From positions 2,108,001 to 2,172,000 of the forward strand of contig NZ_JAHWXK010000001.1 in assembly GCF_023091155.1 (NCBI RefSeq): DNA of 64,000 nt. The letters run 5' to 3'. Shown here piece by piece: positions 42,652 to 51,751 of this stretch. Made by a program: the position numbers and the translations under genes. Source of the stretch: Microbacterium sufflavum. Its GTDB lineage: Bacteria > Actinomycetota > Actinomycetes > Actinomycetales > Microbacteriaceae. The stretch's first letter is position 1. Every line of letters begins with the position of its first letter. The notes under the pieces are model-generated. The model had not been told where the DNA came from. It saw only the letters and a program-made list of their open reading frames with translations, and ran no database searches.

Positions 42652-43767
42652 TCAGAGGCTCGGGTCGATGACGGCCTTGACCTCATCGAGGTGGTGCATG
42701 TGGGCGATCTTGGCGGAGGCCTCGGCGAGACCGACCGGGGCGCTGAACAGGTCGTCCCAGGGGAAGCGGTCGGCGAACGCGGTGAAGAAGTCGATGGCGC
42801 GGGCGTAGTCGGAGATGTCGCCGTTGAGCGAGCCGACGACCGTGAGTTCCTTGCCCATGATCGTGCTGAGGGGGAAGCCGTCGCCCGTGGGGCCGGTGGA
42901 GCCGACGATCGCGATGGTGCCGCGCTGCGCCGCCATGCCCACCGCGTCGGGACCCACGCTCGGGGCGCCCGCGAAGTCGAACACGTGGTCGGCGCCGTGG
43001 CCGCCCGTGAGCTCCATGACCTGGTCGACGACGGGCCCGTCGCGGAAGTCGACCACGGCGTCGGCGCCGAAGCGGGCGGCGAGCTCCAGCCGGGCGGCGG
43101 GGGCGCCGACCGTGATGACCTGCCCGGCGCCCGCGATGGTGGCGACGGCGGTGGCGAAGATGCCGAGCGCGCCCGACCCCTGCACCACGACGCGGGAGCC
43201 GGGGCGGATGCGGCCGGCGCGCTCGAACGCGCGCAGCACGGTCTTGGCCGCGCAGCCCGCCATCGACGCCCAGGTGTCCTTCACCGCCGCGGGCAGCAGC
43301 AGCTTCGCGGCGCCGGGGGTGACGTAGGCGTACTCCGACAGCCCGGCGGTGGCGTACGGCGGTACGTCGGACCGCTGCAGGAAGCCGTAGCCGCGGCGCG
43401 AGCAGGCGACGGGTTCGCGCAGCACGACGCAGCCGTGGCACTCGCCGCACGTGGACTCCGACCAGCCGATGCGGTCGCCGGGGGAGAGCGGGCGGCCGAG
43501 GGCGTCGCGCGTGTCGGGTCCGGTGGCCACGATCTCGCCGACCATCTCGTGGCCGAGCACCATCGGGAGCATGCCGGGGAAGGTCATCCGGCCCTCCCAG
43601 ATCTCGATGTCGGTGCCGCACAGGGTCGTGCAGGCGATGCGCACGAGGGCGGCGCCCGGCTCGATCTCGGTGGGCAGCGGGAGGTCCTGCAGGGTGAGCG
43701 GCTCGCCGTGCGCGGTGAGCACGGCGGCGCGGGTCGTAGTCGGGCGGGTCGGGGCGGGGAGGGTCAT
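42652..43767 (-). CDS. zinc-dependent alcohol dehydrogenase (MDR family)
   Basis: 371 residues. Catalytic zinc ligands Cys in TTLCGTD and His-Glu in LGHEMVGE; structural zinc Cys set in CGECHGCV...ACSRRG. Rossmann motif GSGALGIFA. Oxidises an alcohol with NAD(P)+. Lies 8 bases upstream of the aldo/keto reductase in the same operon, fitting oxidation of an alcohol released by the esterases. Confidence 0.9.
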   Translation of the reverse strand: MTLPAPTRPTTTRAAVLTAHGEPLTLQDLPLPTEIEPGAALVRIACTTLCGTDIEIWEGRMTFPGMLPMVLGHEMVGEIVATGPDTRDALGRPLSPGDRIGWSESTCGECHGCVVLREPVACSRRGYGFLQRSDVPPYATAGLSEYAYVTPGAAKLLLPAAVKDTWASMAGCAAKTVLRAFERAGRIRPGSRVVVQGSGALGIFATAVATIAGAGQVITVGAPAARLELAARFGADAVVDFRDGPVVDQVMELTGGHGADHVFDFAGAPSVGPDAVGMAAQRGTIAIVGSTGPTGDGFPLSTIMGKELTVVGSLNGDISDYARAIDFFTAFADRFPWDDLFSAPVGLAEASAKIAHMHHLDEVKAVIDPSL

Positions 43768-43861
43768 GCGGTTCTCCTGTCGCGGGACGGGTGGGGGATC
43801 GGGAACGCTCCGCGAGGGGCGGGGTGCGGATCCGATCCCGTGACGGATGCGGGCGGACGGA

Positions 43862-44596
43862 TCAGACCAGGAGCTGGCCGCCGTCGACCGGCACCGAGAC
43901 GCCGGTGATGTGGCCGGCGGCGTCGCTCGCGAGAAACAGCACGAGCGGCGTGACCTGGTCGACCTCGGCGATCGTGCCGAGCGGGATGCGCGACTCCCAG
44001 GCCGCGCGGGCGTCGGGGTTCGAGGCGAAGTCGGCGGTGAGCGGGGTGAGCACCGGGCCGGGGGCGACCGCGTTCACGCGCACGCCCGCGGTGGCGAGCT
44101 CGATCGCGGCGGTGCGGGTGAGGGCGTCGACCGCGGCCTTGGTGGCCTCGTAGTGCCCGAGGCCCGGGGTGGGCTGTCGGGCGCCGATGGACGAGATGTT
44201 GACGATGCTGCCGCGTCCGGCCTCCGCGAGCAGCGCGCCGAACACGCGGAGCATGAGGAACGTGCCGCGCACGTTGACGCGCAGGGCCGCATCGACCGCG
44301 TCGACCGGGACCTCCTGCAGCGTGCCGCCGCCCGCGACGACCCCGGCGTTGTTCACGAGCACGTCGAGCCCGCCGGCGGCCGTGATGCGGTCGGCCGCGG
44401 CCAGGACGGAGGCCTCGTCGGCGATGTCGAGGGGGAGGGCGGTGGCGCCGATCTCGGCCGCGACCGCGGCGGCGGCGTCGGCGTTCACGTCGCCGAGGAA
44501 CACCTCGTCGCCCGCGGAGCGGAAGGCGGTGGCGATGCCGCGGCCGAGGCCGGACGCCCCTCCGGTGACCAGGATGCGGCGCGGGGATGCGGTCAT
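43862..44596 (-). CDS. short-chain dehydrogenase/reductase (SDR), operon leader
   Basis: 244 residues. TGGASGLG cofactor motif, NNAG, serine in NISSIGA and YEATK catalytic pair; C-terminus ITGVSVPVDGGQL. ATG 44596 has GAGGA upstream. First gene of the leftward six-gene operon, 123 bp from the divergent aldo/keto reductase, with the palindrome at 44641 between them. Confidence 0.9.
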   Translation of the reverse strand: MTASPRRILVTGGASGLGRGIATAFRSAGDEVFLGDVNADAAAAVAAEIGATALPLDIADEASVLAAADRITAAGGLDVLVNNAGVVAGGGTLQEVPVDAVDAALRVNVRGTFLMLRVFGALLAEAGRGSIVNISSIGARQPTPGLGHYEATKAAVDALTRTAAIELATAGVRVNAVAPGPVLTPLTADFASNPDARAAWESRIPLGTIAEVDQVTPLVLFLASDAAGHITGVSVPVDGGQLLV

Positions 44597-44640
44597 GTTC
44601 GTCCTCACTGACGGTGCTCTGACGGGATGAGTCCGTTATA

Positions 44641-44656
44641 TTCTACAACCATAGAA
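44641..44656. promoter_or_regulatory. GTAGAC-regulon operator 1 (divergent SDR / aldo/keto reductase)
   Basis: TTCTAC-AACC-ATAGAA, a palindrome with one mismatch per arm. On the minus strand it sits just before TATAAC, a likely -10 for the SDR operon. It is the most divergent member of the four-site family. Confidence 0.6.
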
Positions 44657-44719
44657 AAACACAACCCCGGTTGCTGAGCGAGGAGCGCAGCGACGAGACG
44701 AAGCACGCGAAGGAGCGTC

Positions 44720-45682
44720 ATGCCCGAATCGACCCACCCCCGCCGTCCGCTGCAGACGGGCGGTGCCCCGGTGCCGCCCCTCGCCCTCGGCTCCTGGAAC
44801 ACGTGGGACCGCATGGCGCCGGAGGAGGCGGTCGCGCTGATCCGCCGCGCGGTCGAGCTCGACGCCGGGTTCTTCGACGTCGCGTACTACAACATGGGCC
44901 CGCACGCCGAGAACTCGACGACCGACATCCTGTTCGGGCAGGCGCTGCGGGCGAGCGGTGTCGACCGCGACGACATCGTGCTGTGCGGCAAGCTGTGGCT
45001 GTGGGACTGGCCGAACCAGGGGTTCCGCGCGCAGCTCGTCGAGTCGCTCGAGCGGGCGGGGCTCGACCGGTTCGACACGCTCGTGGTGGGCGACTACCTC
45101 GATGCGCCCGACCTCCCGCGGCTCGTCGCCGACGTGAACGCCCTGATCGACGAGGGTCTCGTCGGCTCGTGGGGCATCAACAACTGGCGCATCGCCGACA
45201 CCCGCGCCGCGCTCGCCGAGGCTCGGACGCGCGGGCTGGCCGGCCCCGCGTTCGCGCAGCTGAAGTACGGCATCGCGCGGCGGTCGATGGCCGAGGGCGA
45301 CGCGTACGGGCCGCTGTTCGCCGACGGCACCCTCACCCTGCAGGCGTCCGACGTGTTCGAGGGCGGCATCCTCGCCACGGGCCGGACGCCGCAGCGCAAG
45401 ATCGGCGCCGACGTGGGCGGCATCCGCGAGCGGATCGCGGCCCTGTACCCCGAGGTCGCGCGGGTGGCGGGGGAGTTCGGGGTGACGCCGGCCGCGCTCG
45501 GCATCGCCTTCTGCCTCGCGAATCCCGCCACCGCGAACGTGCTGTTCGGCGCCTCACGGCTCGAGCAGCTCGAGCAGAACCACGCCGCGCTCGCGCTCGT
45601 CCGCGACCACGGCCCCGAGGTGCGGGCGGCCCTCTCCGACGTCGCCGTGGACCGCGACGTGCGCGCGGACGGGGTGTGGTGA
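44720..45682 (+). CDS. aldo/keto reductase-like protein, rightward copy
   Basis: 320 residues. Paralogue of the gene at 41684 (shared GSWNTWDRM/GSWHTYDRM, GVNNW/GINNW, LKY.(V/I)ARRS, LTLQASD). Lys present in CGKLW; the catalytic-His position reads LVVGDYL, again Gly. Two close paralogues in divergent operons of one regulon suggest different substrates or a heteromer. ATG 44720 with AAGGAG upstream. Confidence 0.82.
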   Translation: MPESTHPRRPLQTGGAPVPPLALGSWNTWDRMAPEEAVALIRRAVELDAGFFDVAYYNMGPHAENSTTDILFGQALRASGVDRDDIVLCGKLWLWDWPNQGFRAQLVESLERAGLDRFDTLVVGDYLDAPDLPRLVADVNALIDEGLVGSWGINNWRIADTRAALAEARTRGLAGPAFAQLKYGIARRSMAEGDAYGPLFADGTLTLQASDVFEGGILATGRTPQRKIGADVGGIRERIAALYPEVARVAGEFGVTPAALGIAFCLANPATANVLFGASRLEQLEQNHAALALVRDHGPEVRAALSDVAVDRDVRADGVW

Positions 45683-45781
45683 CGGGAGTGGCGAGACGGG
45701 ATGCTGCGCGCAGAGACAAGCCGGGTGCGCCCGGTGGCATGAGCTGTGCTCGTTGCCGCGGGAAACATGCTTGCGCTCTTT

Positions 45782-45797
45782 TTCCACGCATGTAGAC
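45782..45797. promoter_or_regulatory. GTAGAC-regulon operator 2 (Dpp-type importer promoter)
   Basis: TTCCAC-GCAT-GTAGAC, overlapping a likely -10 TAGACT (45793-45798) with -35 TTGCGC at 45771-45776 and a 16-base spacer. It is 96 bp before the binding-protein ATG. Confidence 0.7.
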
Positions 45798-45893
45798 TAA
45801 CCAGCACGACACATCGAGGTGGCGTCGATCCGGTCTCCCGGTCAGCGGCTCTTCGAACCTTCTTCACCACCCCTGCACCCGAGAGAAGGAACC

Positions 45894-47423
45894 ATGAAAC
45901 GAATGCCCCTCGCGCTCGCCGCAGCCGTGGCCGCGACCCTCGCGCTCACCAGCTGCAGCGGCGGCGGAACGCCATCGCCCTCCGAGGGCGGCGGCGCCGA
46001 AGGCCCCGACGCGCTCAACATCGGCAACTTCCTCGACATCACGTCGTGGGATCCGTCCCTGGCCGACATCGGGTTCGACGGCCCGTATCTCTCCGCGGTC
46101 TACGACGCCCTGATCGCCCTCGACGCCGATGGCGACCCGATCCCGTCGCTCGCCACCGAGTGGACCGTGGCCGACGACGACCTGAGCATCGACCTCGACC
46201 TCCGCACCGACGCCGTGTTCAGCGACGGCACCCCGGTCGACGTCGACGCCGTGCTCGCGAGCCTCGAGTACCTCAAGGCCGGCGCCCGCTCGGGTGAGGC
46301 CTACGTCAACGTCGACAGCTTCGAGAAGGTCGACGACGACACCGTCCGCATCAACCTCACGCAGCGCGACGACACGATCCTCTACTTCATGGGCCTCGGG
46401 CGCAGCTACATCGCGTCGCCCGCGTCGATCGAGGCCGGAACGCTCGGCAGCGAGCCGGTCGGCTCCGGTCCCTACGTGCTCGACAGCGCCACCAGCGTCC
46501 CCGGCGCGGAGTACCACTTCACCAAGACCGAGGACCACTGGGACGCGAAGACCTACCCCTTCGCCGAGCTCGCGATCTACCCGATCACCGACGCGACCGC
46601 CCGGCACAACGCCATGCTCAGCGGCCAGATCAACGTGCAGTACGGCGACGTCGCCAACCTGGAGCAGGCCGAGCAGCAGGGCTGGAACACCGCGCAGCGC
46701 GTGTCCGGCTGGGCGGGCCTGGTCATCACCGACCACACGGGGGCCAAGAGCGAGCCCCTCGGCAAGCTCGAGGTGCGCCAGGCGCTGAACTACGCGTTCG
46801 ACGGTGCCGCGATCCTCGCCGCGGTCGGCAGCGGCGCCGGTGTCGCCACCAACCAGGTCTTCCCCGACGGAGGGCCGATCAACGACCCGTCCCTCAACGA
46901 CGCCTACGCGGTCAACATGGACAAGGCGAAGGAGCTGCTCGCCGACGCCGGGTACCCAGACGGCTTCGCGATCTCGATGCCCATGTCGCCCATCTTCGAG
47001 ATGTGGAAGCCCTCGGCGGAGCAGGCGCTCACCGAGCTCGGCATCACCGTCACGTGGGACAACATGCAGATGCCGGACTACCAGCTCAACGCGCCGAACT
47101 ACCCGATGTTCATCTCGTTCCTCGCGATGGACGGCAACGACGTCGCCACGGTGGCCCGCCAGGTCACGAGCGTCCAGTGGTTCAACCCGGAGCCCGACTA
47201 CGCCGAGAACGACGTCATCGCGCCGCTCGTCGAGAAGGTGCAGACCGAACGAGGCGACGCCCAGACCGCGGCCGTCAAGGAGCTCAACGAGGCCCTCGTC
47301 GACCAGGCGTGGTGGTCGGTCTGGTACCAGGCGAACAACATCTACTACACGGCGCCCGGCATCCAGCTGCAGCCCGTCGTGGGCATGATGTTCCCGACCC
47401 TGCGCTACATCACCCAGGGCTGA
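45894..47423 (+). CDS. ABC importer substrate-binding lipoprotein, peptide/nickel type (SBP_bac_5)
   Basis: 509 residues. Lipoprotein signal ending LALTSC with C21. Family 5 extracellular binding domain: LATEWTVADDDLSIDLDL, then VFSDGTPVDVDAV and VGSGPYVLDS are typical. Binds peptides, opines, glycosides or other larger solutes; ligand unknown. Followed across a strong hairpin by permease and ATPase genes. Start ATG 45894 with GAGAAGGA. Confidence 0.9.
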   Translation: MKRMPLALAAAVAATLALTSCSGGGTPSPSEGGGAEGPDALNIGNFLDITSWDPSLADIGFDGPYLSAVYDALIALDADGDPIPSLATEWTVADDDLSIDLDLRTDAVFSDGTPVDVDAVLASLEYLKAGARSGEAYVNVDSFEKVDDDTVRINLTQRDDTILYFMGLGRSYIASPASIEAGTLGSEPVGSGPYVLDSATSVPGAEYHFTKTEDHWDAKTYPFAELAIYPITDATARHNAMLSGQINVQYGDVANLEQAEQQGWNTAQRVSGWAGLVITDHTGAKSEPLGKLEVRQALNYAFDGAAILAAVGSGAGVATNQVFPDGGPINDPSLNDAYAVNMDKAKELLADAGYPDGFAISMPMSPIFEMWKPSAEQALTELGITVTWDNMQMPDYQLNAPNYPMFISFLAMDGNDVATVARQVTSVQWFNPEPDYAENDVIAPLVEKVQTERGDAQTAAVKELNEALVDQAWWSVWYQANNIYYTAPGIQLQPVVGMMFPTLRYITQG

Positions 47424-47428
47424 TGCCC

Positions 47429-47462
47429 GCCGGGGCGGCCACCCGACACCGGCCGCCCCGGC
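47429..47462 (+). terminator. strong intercistronic hairpin after the Dpp-type binding protein
   Basis: A perfect 12-base stem, GCCGGGGCGGCC (47429-47440) with GGCCGCCCCGGC (47451-47462), and a 10-base loop; no T-tract. Same position as the hairpin in the Liv-type operon, suggesting a higher level of binding protein than of permease. Confidence 0.7.
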
Positions 47463-47502
47463 ACCCTTCCCCCTCCGACCCTCCTCACCCCGAGAGGCCC
47501 CC

Positions 47503-48444
47503 ATGCTCCTGTTCACGGCGAAGCGGGTGCTGTCCGGCATCCTGCTGCTCGTCGCGGTCTCGATCGGCACCTTCTTCCTGGCGCACCTCGCGATCAGCGA
47601 CCCGACCGCCTCGCTGCTGGGCACCACCGCGAGCCCCGCGCAACAGCAGGCCCTGGCCGCGAAGATCGGCCTCGACCGCCCCCTGATCGTGCAGTTCTGG
47701 GACTGGTTCTCGCACGCCGTGCTCCTCGACTTCGGCGAGTCGTGGCGCAACTTCCAGCCCGTCGGCGCCCAGCTCGCGATCAAGGTCCCCGTGACGCTCT
47801 CGGTGGTCACCTTCGCGACGCTCATCACGGCCGTGATCGGCATCGCGTTCGGCATGATCACCGGGCTGCGCCCCGGCACCTGGTTCGACCGGATCATCAA
47901 GGGCATCTCGGTCGTGCTGTTCGCGCTCCCCGGATTCTGGGTGAGCCTGGTGCTGGTCATGTGGCTCGCCGTGCAGCTGAAGTGGTTCCCCGCGGTCGGC
48001 TACGTGCCGCCGACGCAGTCCGTCGAGGGATGGCTGCGCTCGATCACCCTGCCGGCGATCTCCCTCGCGCTCGGCGGCATCGTCGCCGTGTCGGAGCAGC
48101 TGCGCAACGCCGTGATCGCGCAGAGCAGGCAGGACTGGGTGCGCACGCTCCGCAGCCGCGGGCTCTCCGCCGCGCGGGTCAACCTGCACATCCTCCGCAA
48201 CGCCTCGCCCGCCGCGCTCACCGTGATCGCCCTCATGTTCGTGGGACTGCTGTCCGGCGCGATCGTGGTGGAGCAGATCTTCAGCCTCCCCGGCCTCGGC
48301 CAGCTCACGAACCAGTCCTCGCAGAACGGCGACATCCCGATGCTCCTGGGCATCACGGTCATCTCCATCGTGTTCGTCGTCGTGATCAACCTCCTGCTCG
48401 ACCTCGTGCTCGGCTGGATCAACCCGAAGGTGCGCGTCGCATGA
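47503..48444 (+). CDS. peptide-type ABC importer permease (DppB-like)
   Basis: 313 residues, six membrane segments. The DppB N-terminal helix, periplasmic domain (PTASLLGTTASPAQQQALA) and coupling motif (QSRQDWVRTLRSRGL) are as in the family. Overlaps the next gene by ATGA. Forms the channel with the permease half of the fused protein. Confidence 0.9.
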   Translation: MLLFTAKRVLSGILLLVAVSIGTFFLAHLAISDPTASLLGTTASPAQQQALAAKIGLDRPLIVQFWDWFSHAVLLDFGESWRNFQPVGAQLAIKVPVTLSVVTFATLITAVIGIAFGMITGLRPGTWFDRIIKGISVVLFALPGFWVSLVLVMWLAVQLKWFPAVGYVPPTQSVEGWLRSITLPAISLALGGIVAVSEQLRNAVIAQSRQDWVRTLRSRGLSAARVNLHILRNASPAALTVIALMFVGLLSGAIVVEQIFSLPGLGQLTNQSSQNGDIPMLLGITVISIVFVVVINLLLDLVLGWINPKVRVA

Positions 48445-50228
48445 CCACGACCGACATCCGCGTCGCGTTCGACCGCGCCGCCCAGAAGCGGCGCTCGAGC
48501 CTGTTCCGGCGCTTCCTCCGCCACCCCGGCGGCTACCTCCCGCTCGCGATCTTCCTGCTCATCGTGCTGGTCGGCGTCTTCGCGCCGCTGCTGGCGCCCA
48601 TGGACCCGAACCTCGTCGACCTCGCCGCCGCCAAGGCGCCGCCCTCGCCCGAGCACCTCCTCGGCGGAGACTCCACCGGCCGCGACATCCTCAGCCGCCT
48701 CATCTACGGCACCCGGACGACCCTCTGGGGCGCGCTCATCACGATCGTCACGGCCCTCGTGATCGGTGTGCCCACCGGCGTCGCTGCGGGCTACTTCGGC
48801 GGCGTGTTCGACCGGGTCGCCACCTGGATCAGCGACGCGCTGCAGTCGATCCCCGGCATGATCATCCTGCTCGTGGTCGCCGCCGGCAGCCGCAACAACT
48901 TCGAGCTGCTGATGGCCACGGTCGGCGTGTTCATGGTGCCCGGGTACTTCCGCATCGCCCGGTCGCAGACGCTCGCGGTGCGCGGCGAGCCGTACATCGA
49001 TGCCGCCCGCGTCTCCGGGCTCTCCGACGGGCGCATCATCTTCCGCCACGTGATCACCGCCGTGTACCCGCCCGTGATCATCCAGACCGCGCTCACCGCC
49101 GGCATCGCGATGGGAATGCAGGCGGGACTGCAGTTCCTCGGCATCGGCGACTCGAACGTCCCCAGCTGGGGCGCCATGATGCTCGAGGGCTTCCGCCTGA
49201 TGCTCACGTACCCGCTGATGCTGCTGTGGCCCTCCGCCGCCCTCGGCCTCACGATCGCGGTGCTCGCGATCATGGGCTCGACCCTCGCGGAGCTCGTGCA
49301 GGTGCGCACGCCCCGGGCCCGCCGCCGGAAGGACGCCGCGGTGGTCGCCGCCGCCGACGCCCCCGCCCCGACCGGGGCCGCGCAGCACGAGGCCGCCTCG
49401 TCGGCGCTGCGCGTCGAGAACCTGCGCGTCGTGCACGCCACGCCGAACGGCGAGACCGAGGTCGTCCACGGGGTCACCCTCGACGTCGCCCCCGGCGAGG
49501 TGGTCGGCATCGTGGGCGAGTCCGGATCGGGCAAGTCGCAGACGGTGTTCTCGGTGCTCGACCTGCTGCCCTCCACCGGCCGCGCGACCGCCGACGCGAT
49601 CTGGGTGGGCGGCACCGACGTGACCGCGGCGACGCCCGCCCAGCGGCACGCACTGCTCGGGCGCACGATCGGCTACGTGCCGCAGGAGCCCATGAGCAAC
49701 CTCGACCCCTCGTACACGATCGGGCACCAGCTGGTCGAGCCGCTGCGCCGCGTGCACGGACTCAGCCGCGCGGCCGCGACCGAGCGGGCGCGCGCCGTGC
49801 TCGTGCGGGTCGGCCTCACCGACCCCGACCGGGTCATGCGCAGCTACCCGCATCAGGTGTCCGGCGGCATGGCGCAGCGCGTGCTCATCGCGGGCGCGAT
49901 CGCCGGGCGGCCCTCACTGCTCGTGGCCGATGAGCCCACCACGGCGCTCGACGTGACCGTGCAGGCCGAGGTGCTCGAGCTGCTGCGCGAGCTGCAGGCC
50001 GAGTACGGCATGGCGCTGCTGATCGTCACGCACAACTTCGGCGTCGTCGCCGACATCTGCGACCGCGTGATCGTGATGCGCGGCGGCGACATCGTGGAGT
50101 CCGGACCGGTCGACGACCTGTTCGCCGCGCCCGCGGAGCCCTACACGCGCGAGCTGATCGCCGCCTCGCTCGACGACGCCGCCGGCCGCGCCGAGCTCGA
50201 CCGCCACCGTACGGAGGTGCCCGCATGA
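48441..50228 (+). CDS. fused peptide-type permease and ATPase (DppC-DppD)
   Basis: 595 residues. Residues 1-290 form a DppC-like permease, with coupling loop GEPYIDAARVSGLSDGRI; an Ala/Pro-rich linker of about 25 residues follows; then a complete ABC ATPase: Walker A GESGSGKSQ, signature VSGGMAQR, Walker B LLVADEPT, and the C-terminal oligopeptide extension (PAEPYTRELIAAS). Genes are separate in E. coli. No frameshift is present. The same permease-ATPase fusion style is seen in the Liv-type operon of this window. Confidence 0.92.
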   Translation: MTTTDIRVAFDRAAQKRRSSLFRRFLRHPGGYLPLAIFLLIVLVGVFAPLLAPMDPNLVDLAAAKAPPSPEHLLGGDSTGRDILSRLIYGTRTTLWGALITIVTALVIGVPTGVAAGYFGGVFDRVATWISDALQSIPGMIILLVVAAGSRNNFELLMATVGVFMVPGYFRIARSQTLAVRGEPYIDAARVSGLSDGRIIFRHVITAVYPPVIIQTALTAGIAMGMQAGLQFLGIGDSNVPSWGAMMLEGFRLMLTYPLMLLWPSAALGLTIAVLAIMGSTLAELVQVRTPRARRRKDAAVVAAADAPAPTGAAQHEAASSALRVENLRVVHATPNGETEVVHGVTLDVAPGEVVGIVGESGSGKSQTVFSVLDLLPSTGRATADAIWVGGTDVTAATPAQRHALLGRTIGYVPQEPMSNLDPSYTIGHQLVEPLRRVHGLSRAAATERARAVLVRVGLTDPDRVMRSYPHQVSGGMAQRVLIAGAIAGRPSLLVADEPTTALDVTVQAEVLELLRELQAEYGMALLIVTHNFGVVADICDRVIVMRGGDIVESGPVDDLFAAPAEPYTRELIAASLDDAAGRAELDRHRTEVPA

Positions 50229-51082
50229 CCGCCGCGACCGACACCGCGACCCGCCCGCTGCTCGAGGTGAGCGACCTGGTGGTGGAGTACGGGCGCGGGC
50301 GCACCGCGTTCCGCGCGCTGCACGGGGTCTCGCTCGACATCGCGCCGGGGGAGTGCCTCGGGCTCGTGGGCGAGTCCGGGTCGGGCAAGTCCACGCTCGG
50401 CAAGGCCATCCTCGGCCTGGCCCCGGTGGCCGAGGGGAGCATCCGCTTCGACGGCCGCGAGATCAGCCGCCTGGGCGGTCGTGCCCGCCGCGCGCTCGCC
50501 GACGACGTGCAGGTCGTGTTCCAGGACCCGTACGGTTCGCTCAACCCCGCCCTCACGATCGGCGACATCCTCACCGAGCCGCTGCTCACGACCGGCCTCG
50601 GCGCGAAGGCCGCCGAGGCGAAGGTGCGCGAGATGCTCGACCGGGTGCGGCTGCCCTCGGCCAGCATGGACCGCTACCCGAGCGAGTTCTCCGGCGGTCA
50701 GCGGCAGCGCGTCGCGATCGCCCGCGCCCTGGTGCGCGGACCGCGGCTGATCGTGTGCGACGAGCCCGTGAGCGCGCTCGACCTCACCACGCAGGCCACC
50801 ATCCTCGACCTGTTCATCGAGCTGCAGCGCGACACCGGCGTGGCGTACCTGTTCGTGTCGCACGACCTCGGCGTCGTGCGGCGCGTGTGCCACCGGGTGG
50901 CTGTGATGTACCGCGGCGAGCTGGTGGAGGTGGGCGAGGGCGAGCAGGTCACCCGCGCCCCGCGGCACCCCTACTCCGAGCGGCTGCGCCTCGCCTCGCC
51001 CGTGGCCGACCCGGTCGCGCAGCGGGAGCGCCGGGCGCAGTGGCTCGCTCTGCGGGAGGTGCCCGATGCGGCGGTACGGTAG
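50225..51082 (+). CDS. peptide-type ABC importer ATPase (DppF-like)
   Basis: 285 residues. Walker A GESGSGKST, Q-loop FQDPYGSLNP, signature FSGGQRQR, Walker B LIVCDEPV and H-loop SHDLGVV are intact. Second ATPase half of the importer. ATGA overlap with the fused gene. Confidence 0.92.
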   Translation: MTAATDTATRPLLEVSDLVVEYGRGRTAFRALHGVSLDIAPGECLGLVGESGSGKSTLGKAILGLAPVAEGSIRFDGREISRLGGRARRALADDVQVVFQDPYGSLNPALTIGDILTEPLLTTGLGAKAAEAKVREMLDRVRLPSASMDRYPSEFSGGQRQRVAIARALVRGPRLIVCDEPVSALDLTTQATILDLFIELQRDTGVAYLFVSHDLGVVRRVCHRVAVMYRGELVEVGEGEQVTRAPRHPYSERLRLASPVADPVAQRERRAQWLALREVPDAAVR

Positions 51083-51129
51083 CTCCAGGCCGGAACTCGC
51101 ACTCACCCGGACCCGGCCGGAAGGACGCC

Positions 51130-51717
51130 ATGCCGAAGATCATCGACCACGACCAGCGGCGACGGGACATCGTCGAGGTGGCCAAGAGCATCATCCTGAA
51201 GGGCGGCTTCGAGGCTGCGACGATGCGCAGCATCGCCGCGGAGGCGGGGTTCGCGAACGGGGCTCTGAAGCACTACTTCCCCGGCAAGGAGAGCATCGTC
51301 GCGGCGACGTTCGAGACGATCCTGCAGCAGATGTCGGAGGGCGTGCAGGCGGCGGGCGAGGAGCCGGTCGCGGCCGACGATGCGCTGCGGGGCTTCCTGC
51401 AGGCGACCATCCCGCGCGACCGGGAGCAGATCGCCGCGGGGCGGGTGCTGCTGGCGCTGTGGGAGTACGCGATGGCGAACGAGGCGCTCGCGGAGCTGTA
51501 TCGCGGGCACCTGGCGTCGTGGCGGCGCTCGCTGATCGAGCGGATGGAGGCGGCCCGCGACGAGGGGTCGATCCGCGAGCAGGACTACGGCTCGCTCGCG
51601 GACGAGTTCATCTCGGCGGCGGTGGGCGCGACCGTCATCAACCTCATGTATCCGGACGGCGACCGCATCGCCGACTACGAGAGCTACATCGACCGGTTCC
51701 TGGCGCGGCTGCGCTGA
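51130..51717 (+). CDS. TetR-family regulator within the importer operon
   Basis: 195 residues. N-terminus MPKIIDHDQRRRDIVEVAKS and helix-turn-helix MRSIAAEAGFANGALKHYFP make it a BetI-like TetR, closely related to the other two TetRs of the window. AAGGACGCC before ATG 51130. It is the only regulator inside 38.4-55.1 kb, so it is the best candidate to bind the four TTCCAC-N4-GTAGAC sites (inference). Confidence 0.88.
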   Translation: MPKIIDHDQRRRDIVEVAKSIILKGGFEAATMRSIAAEAGFANGALKHYFPGKESIVAATFETILQQMSEGVQAAGEEPVAADDALRGFLQATIPRDREQIAAGRVLLALWEYAMANEALAELYRGHLASWRRSLIERMEAARDEGSIREQDYGSLADEFISAAVGATVINLMYPDGDRIADYESYIDRFLARLR

Positions 51718-51751
51718 TCGCGGGGCGCCGGTCCGCACAGGGAGGCGCCGC

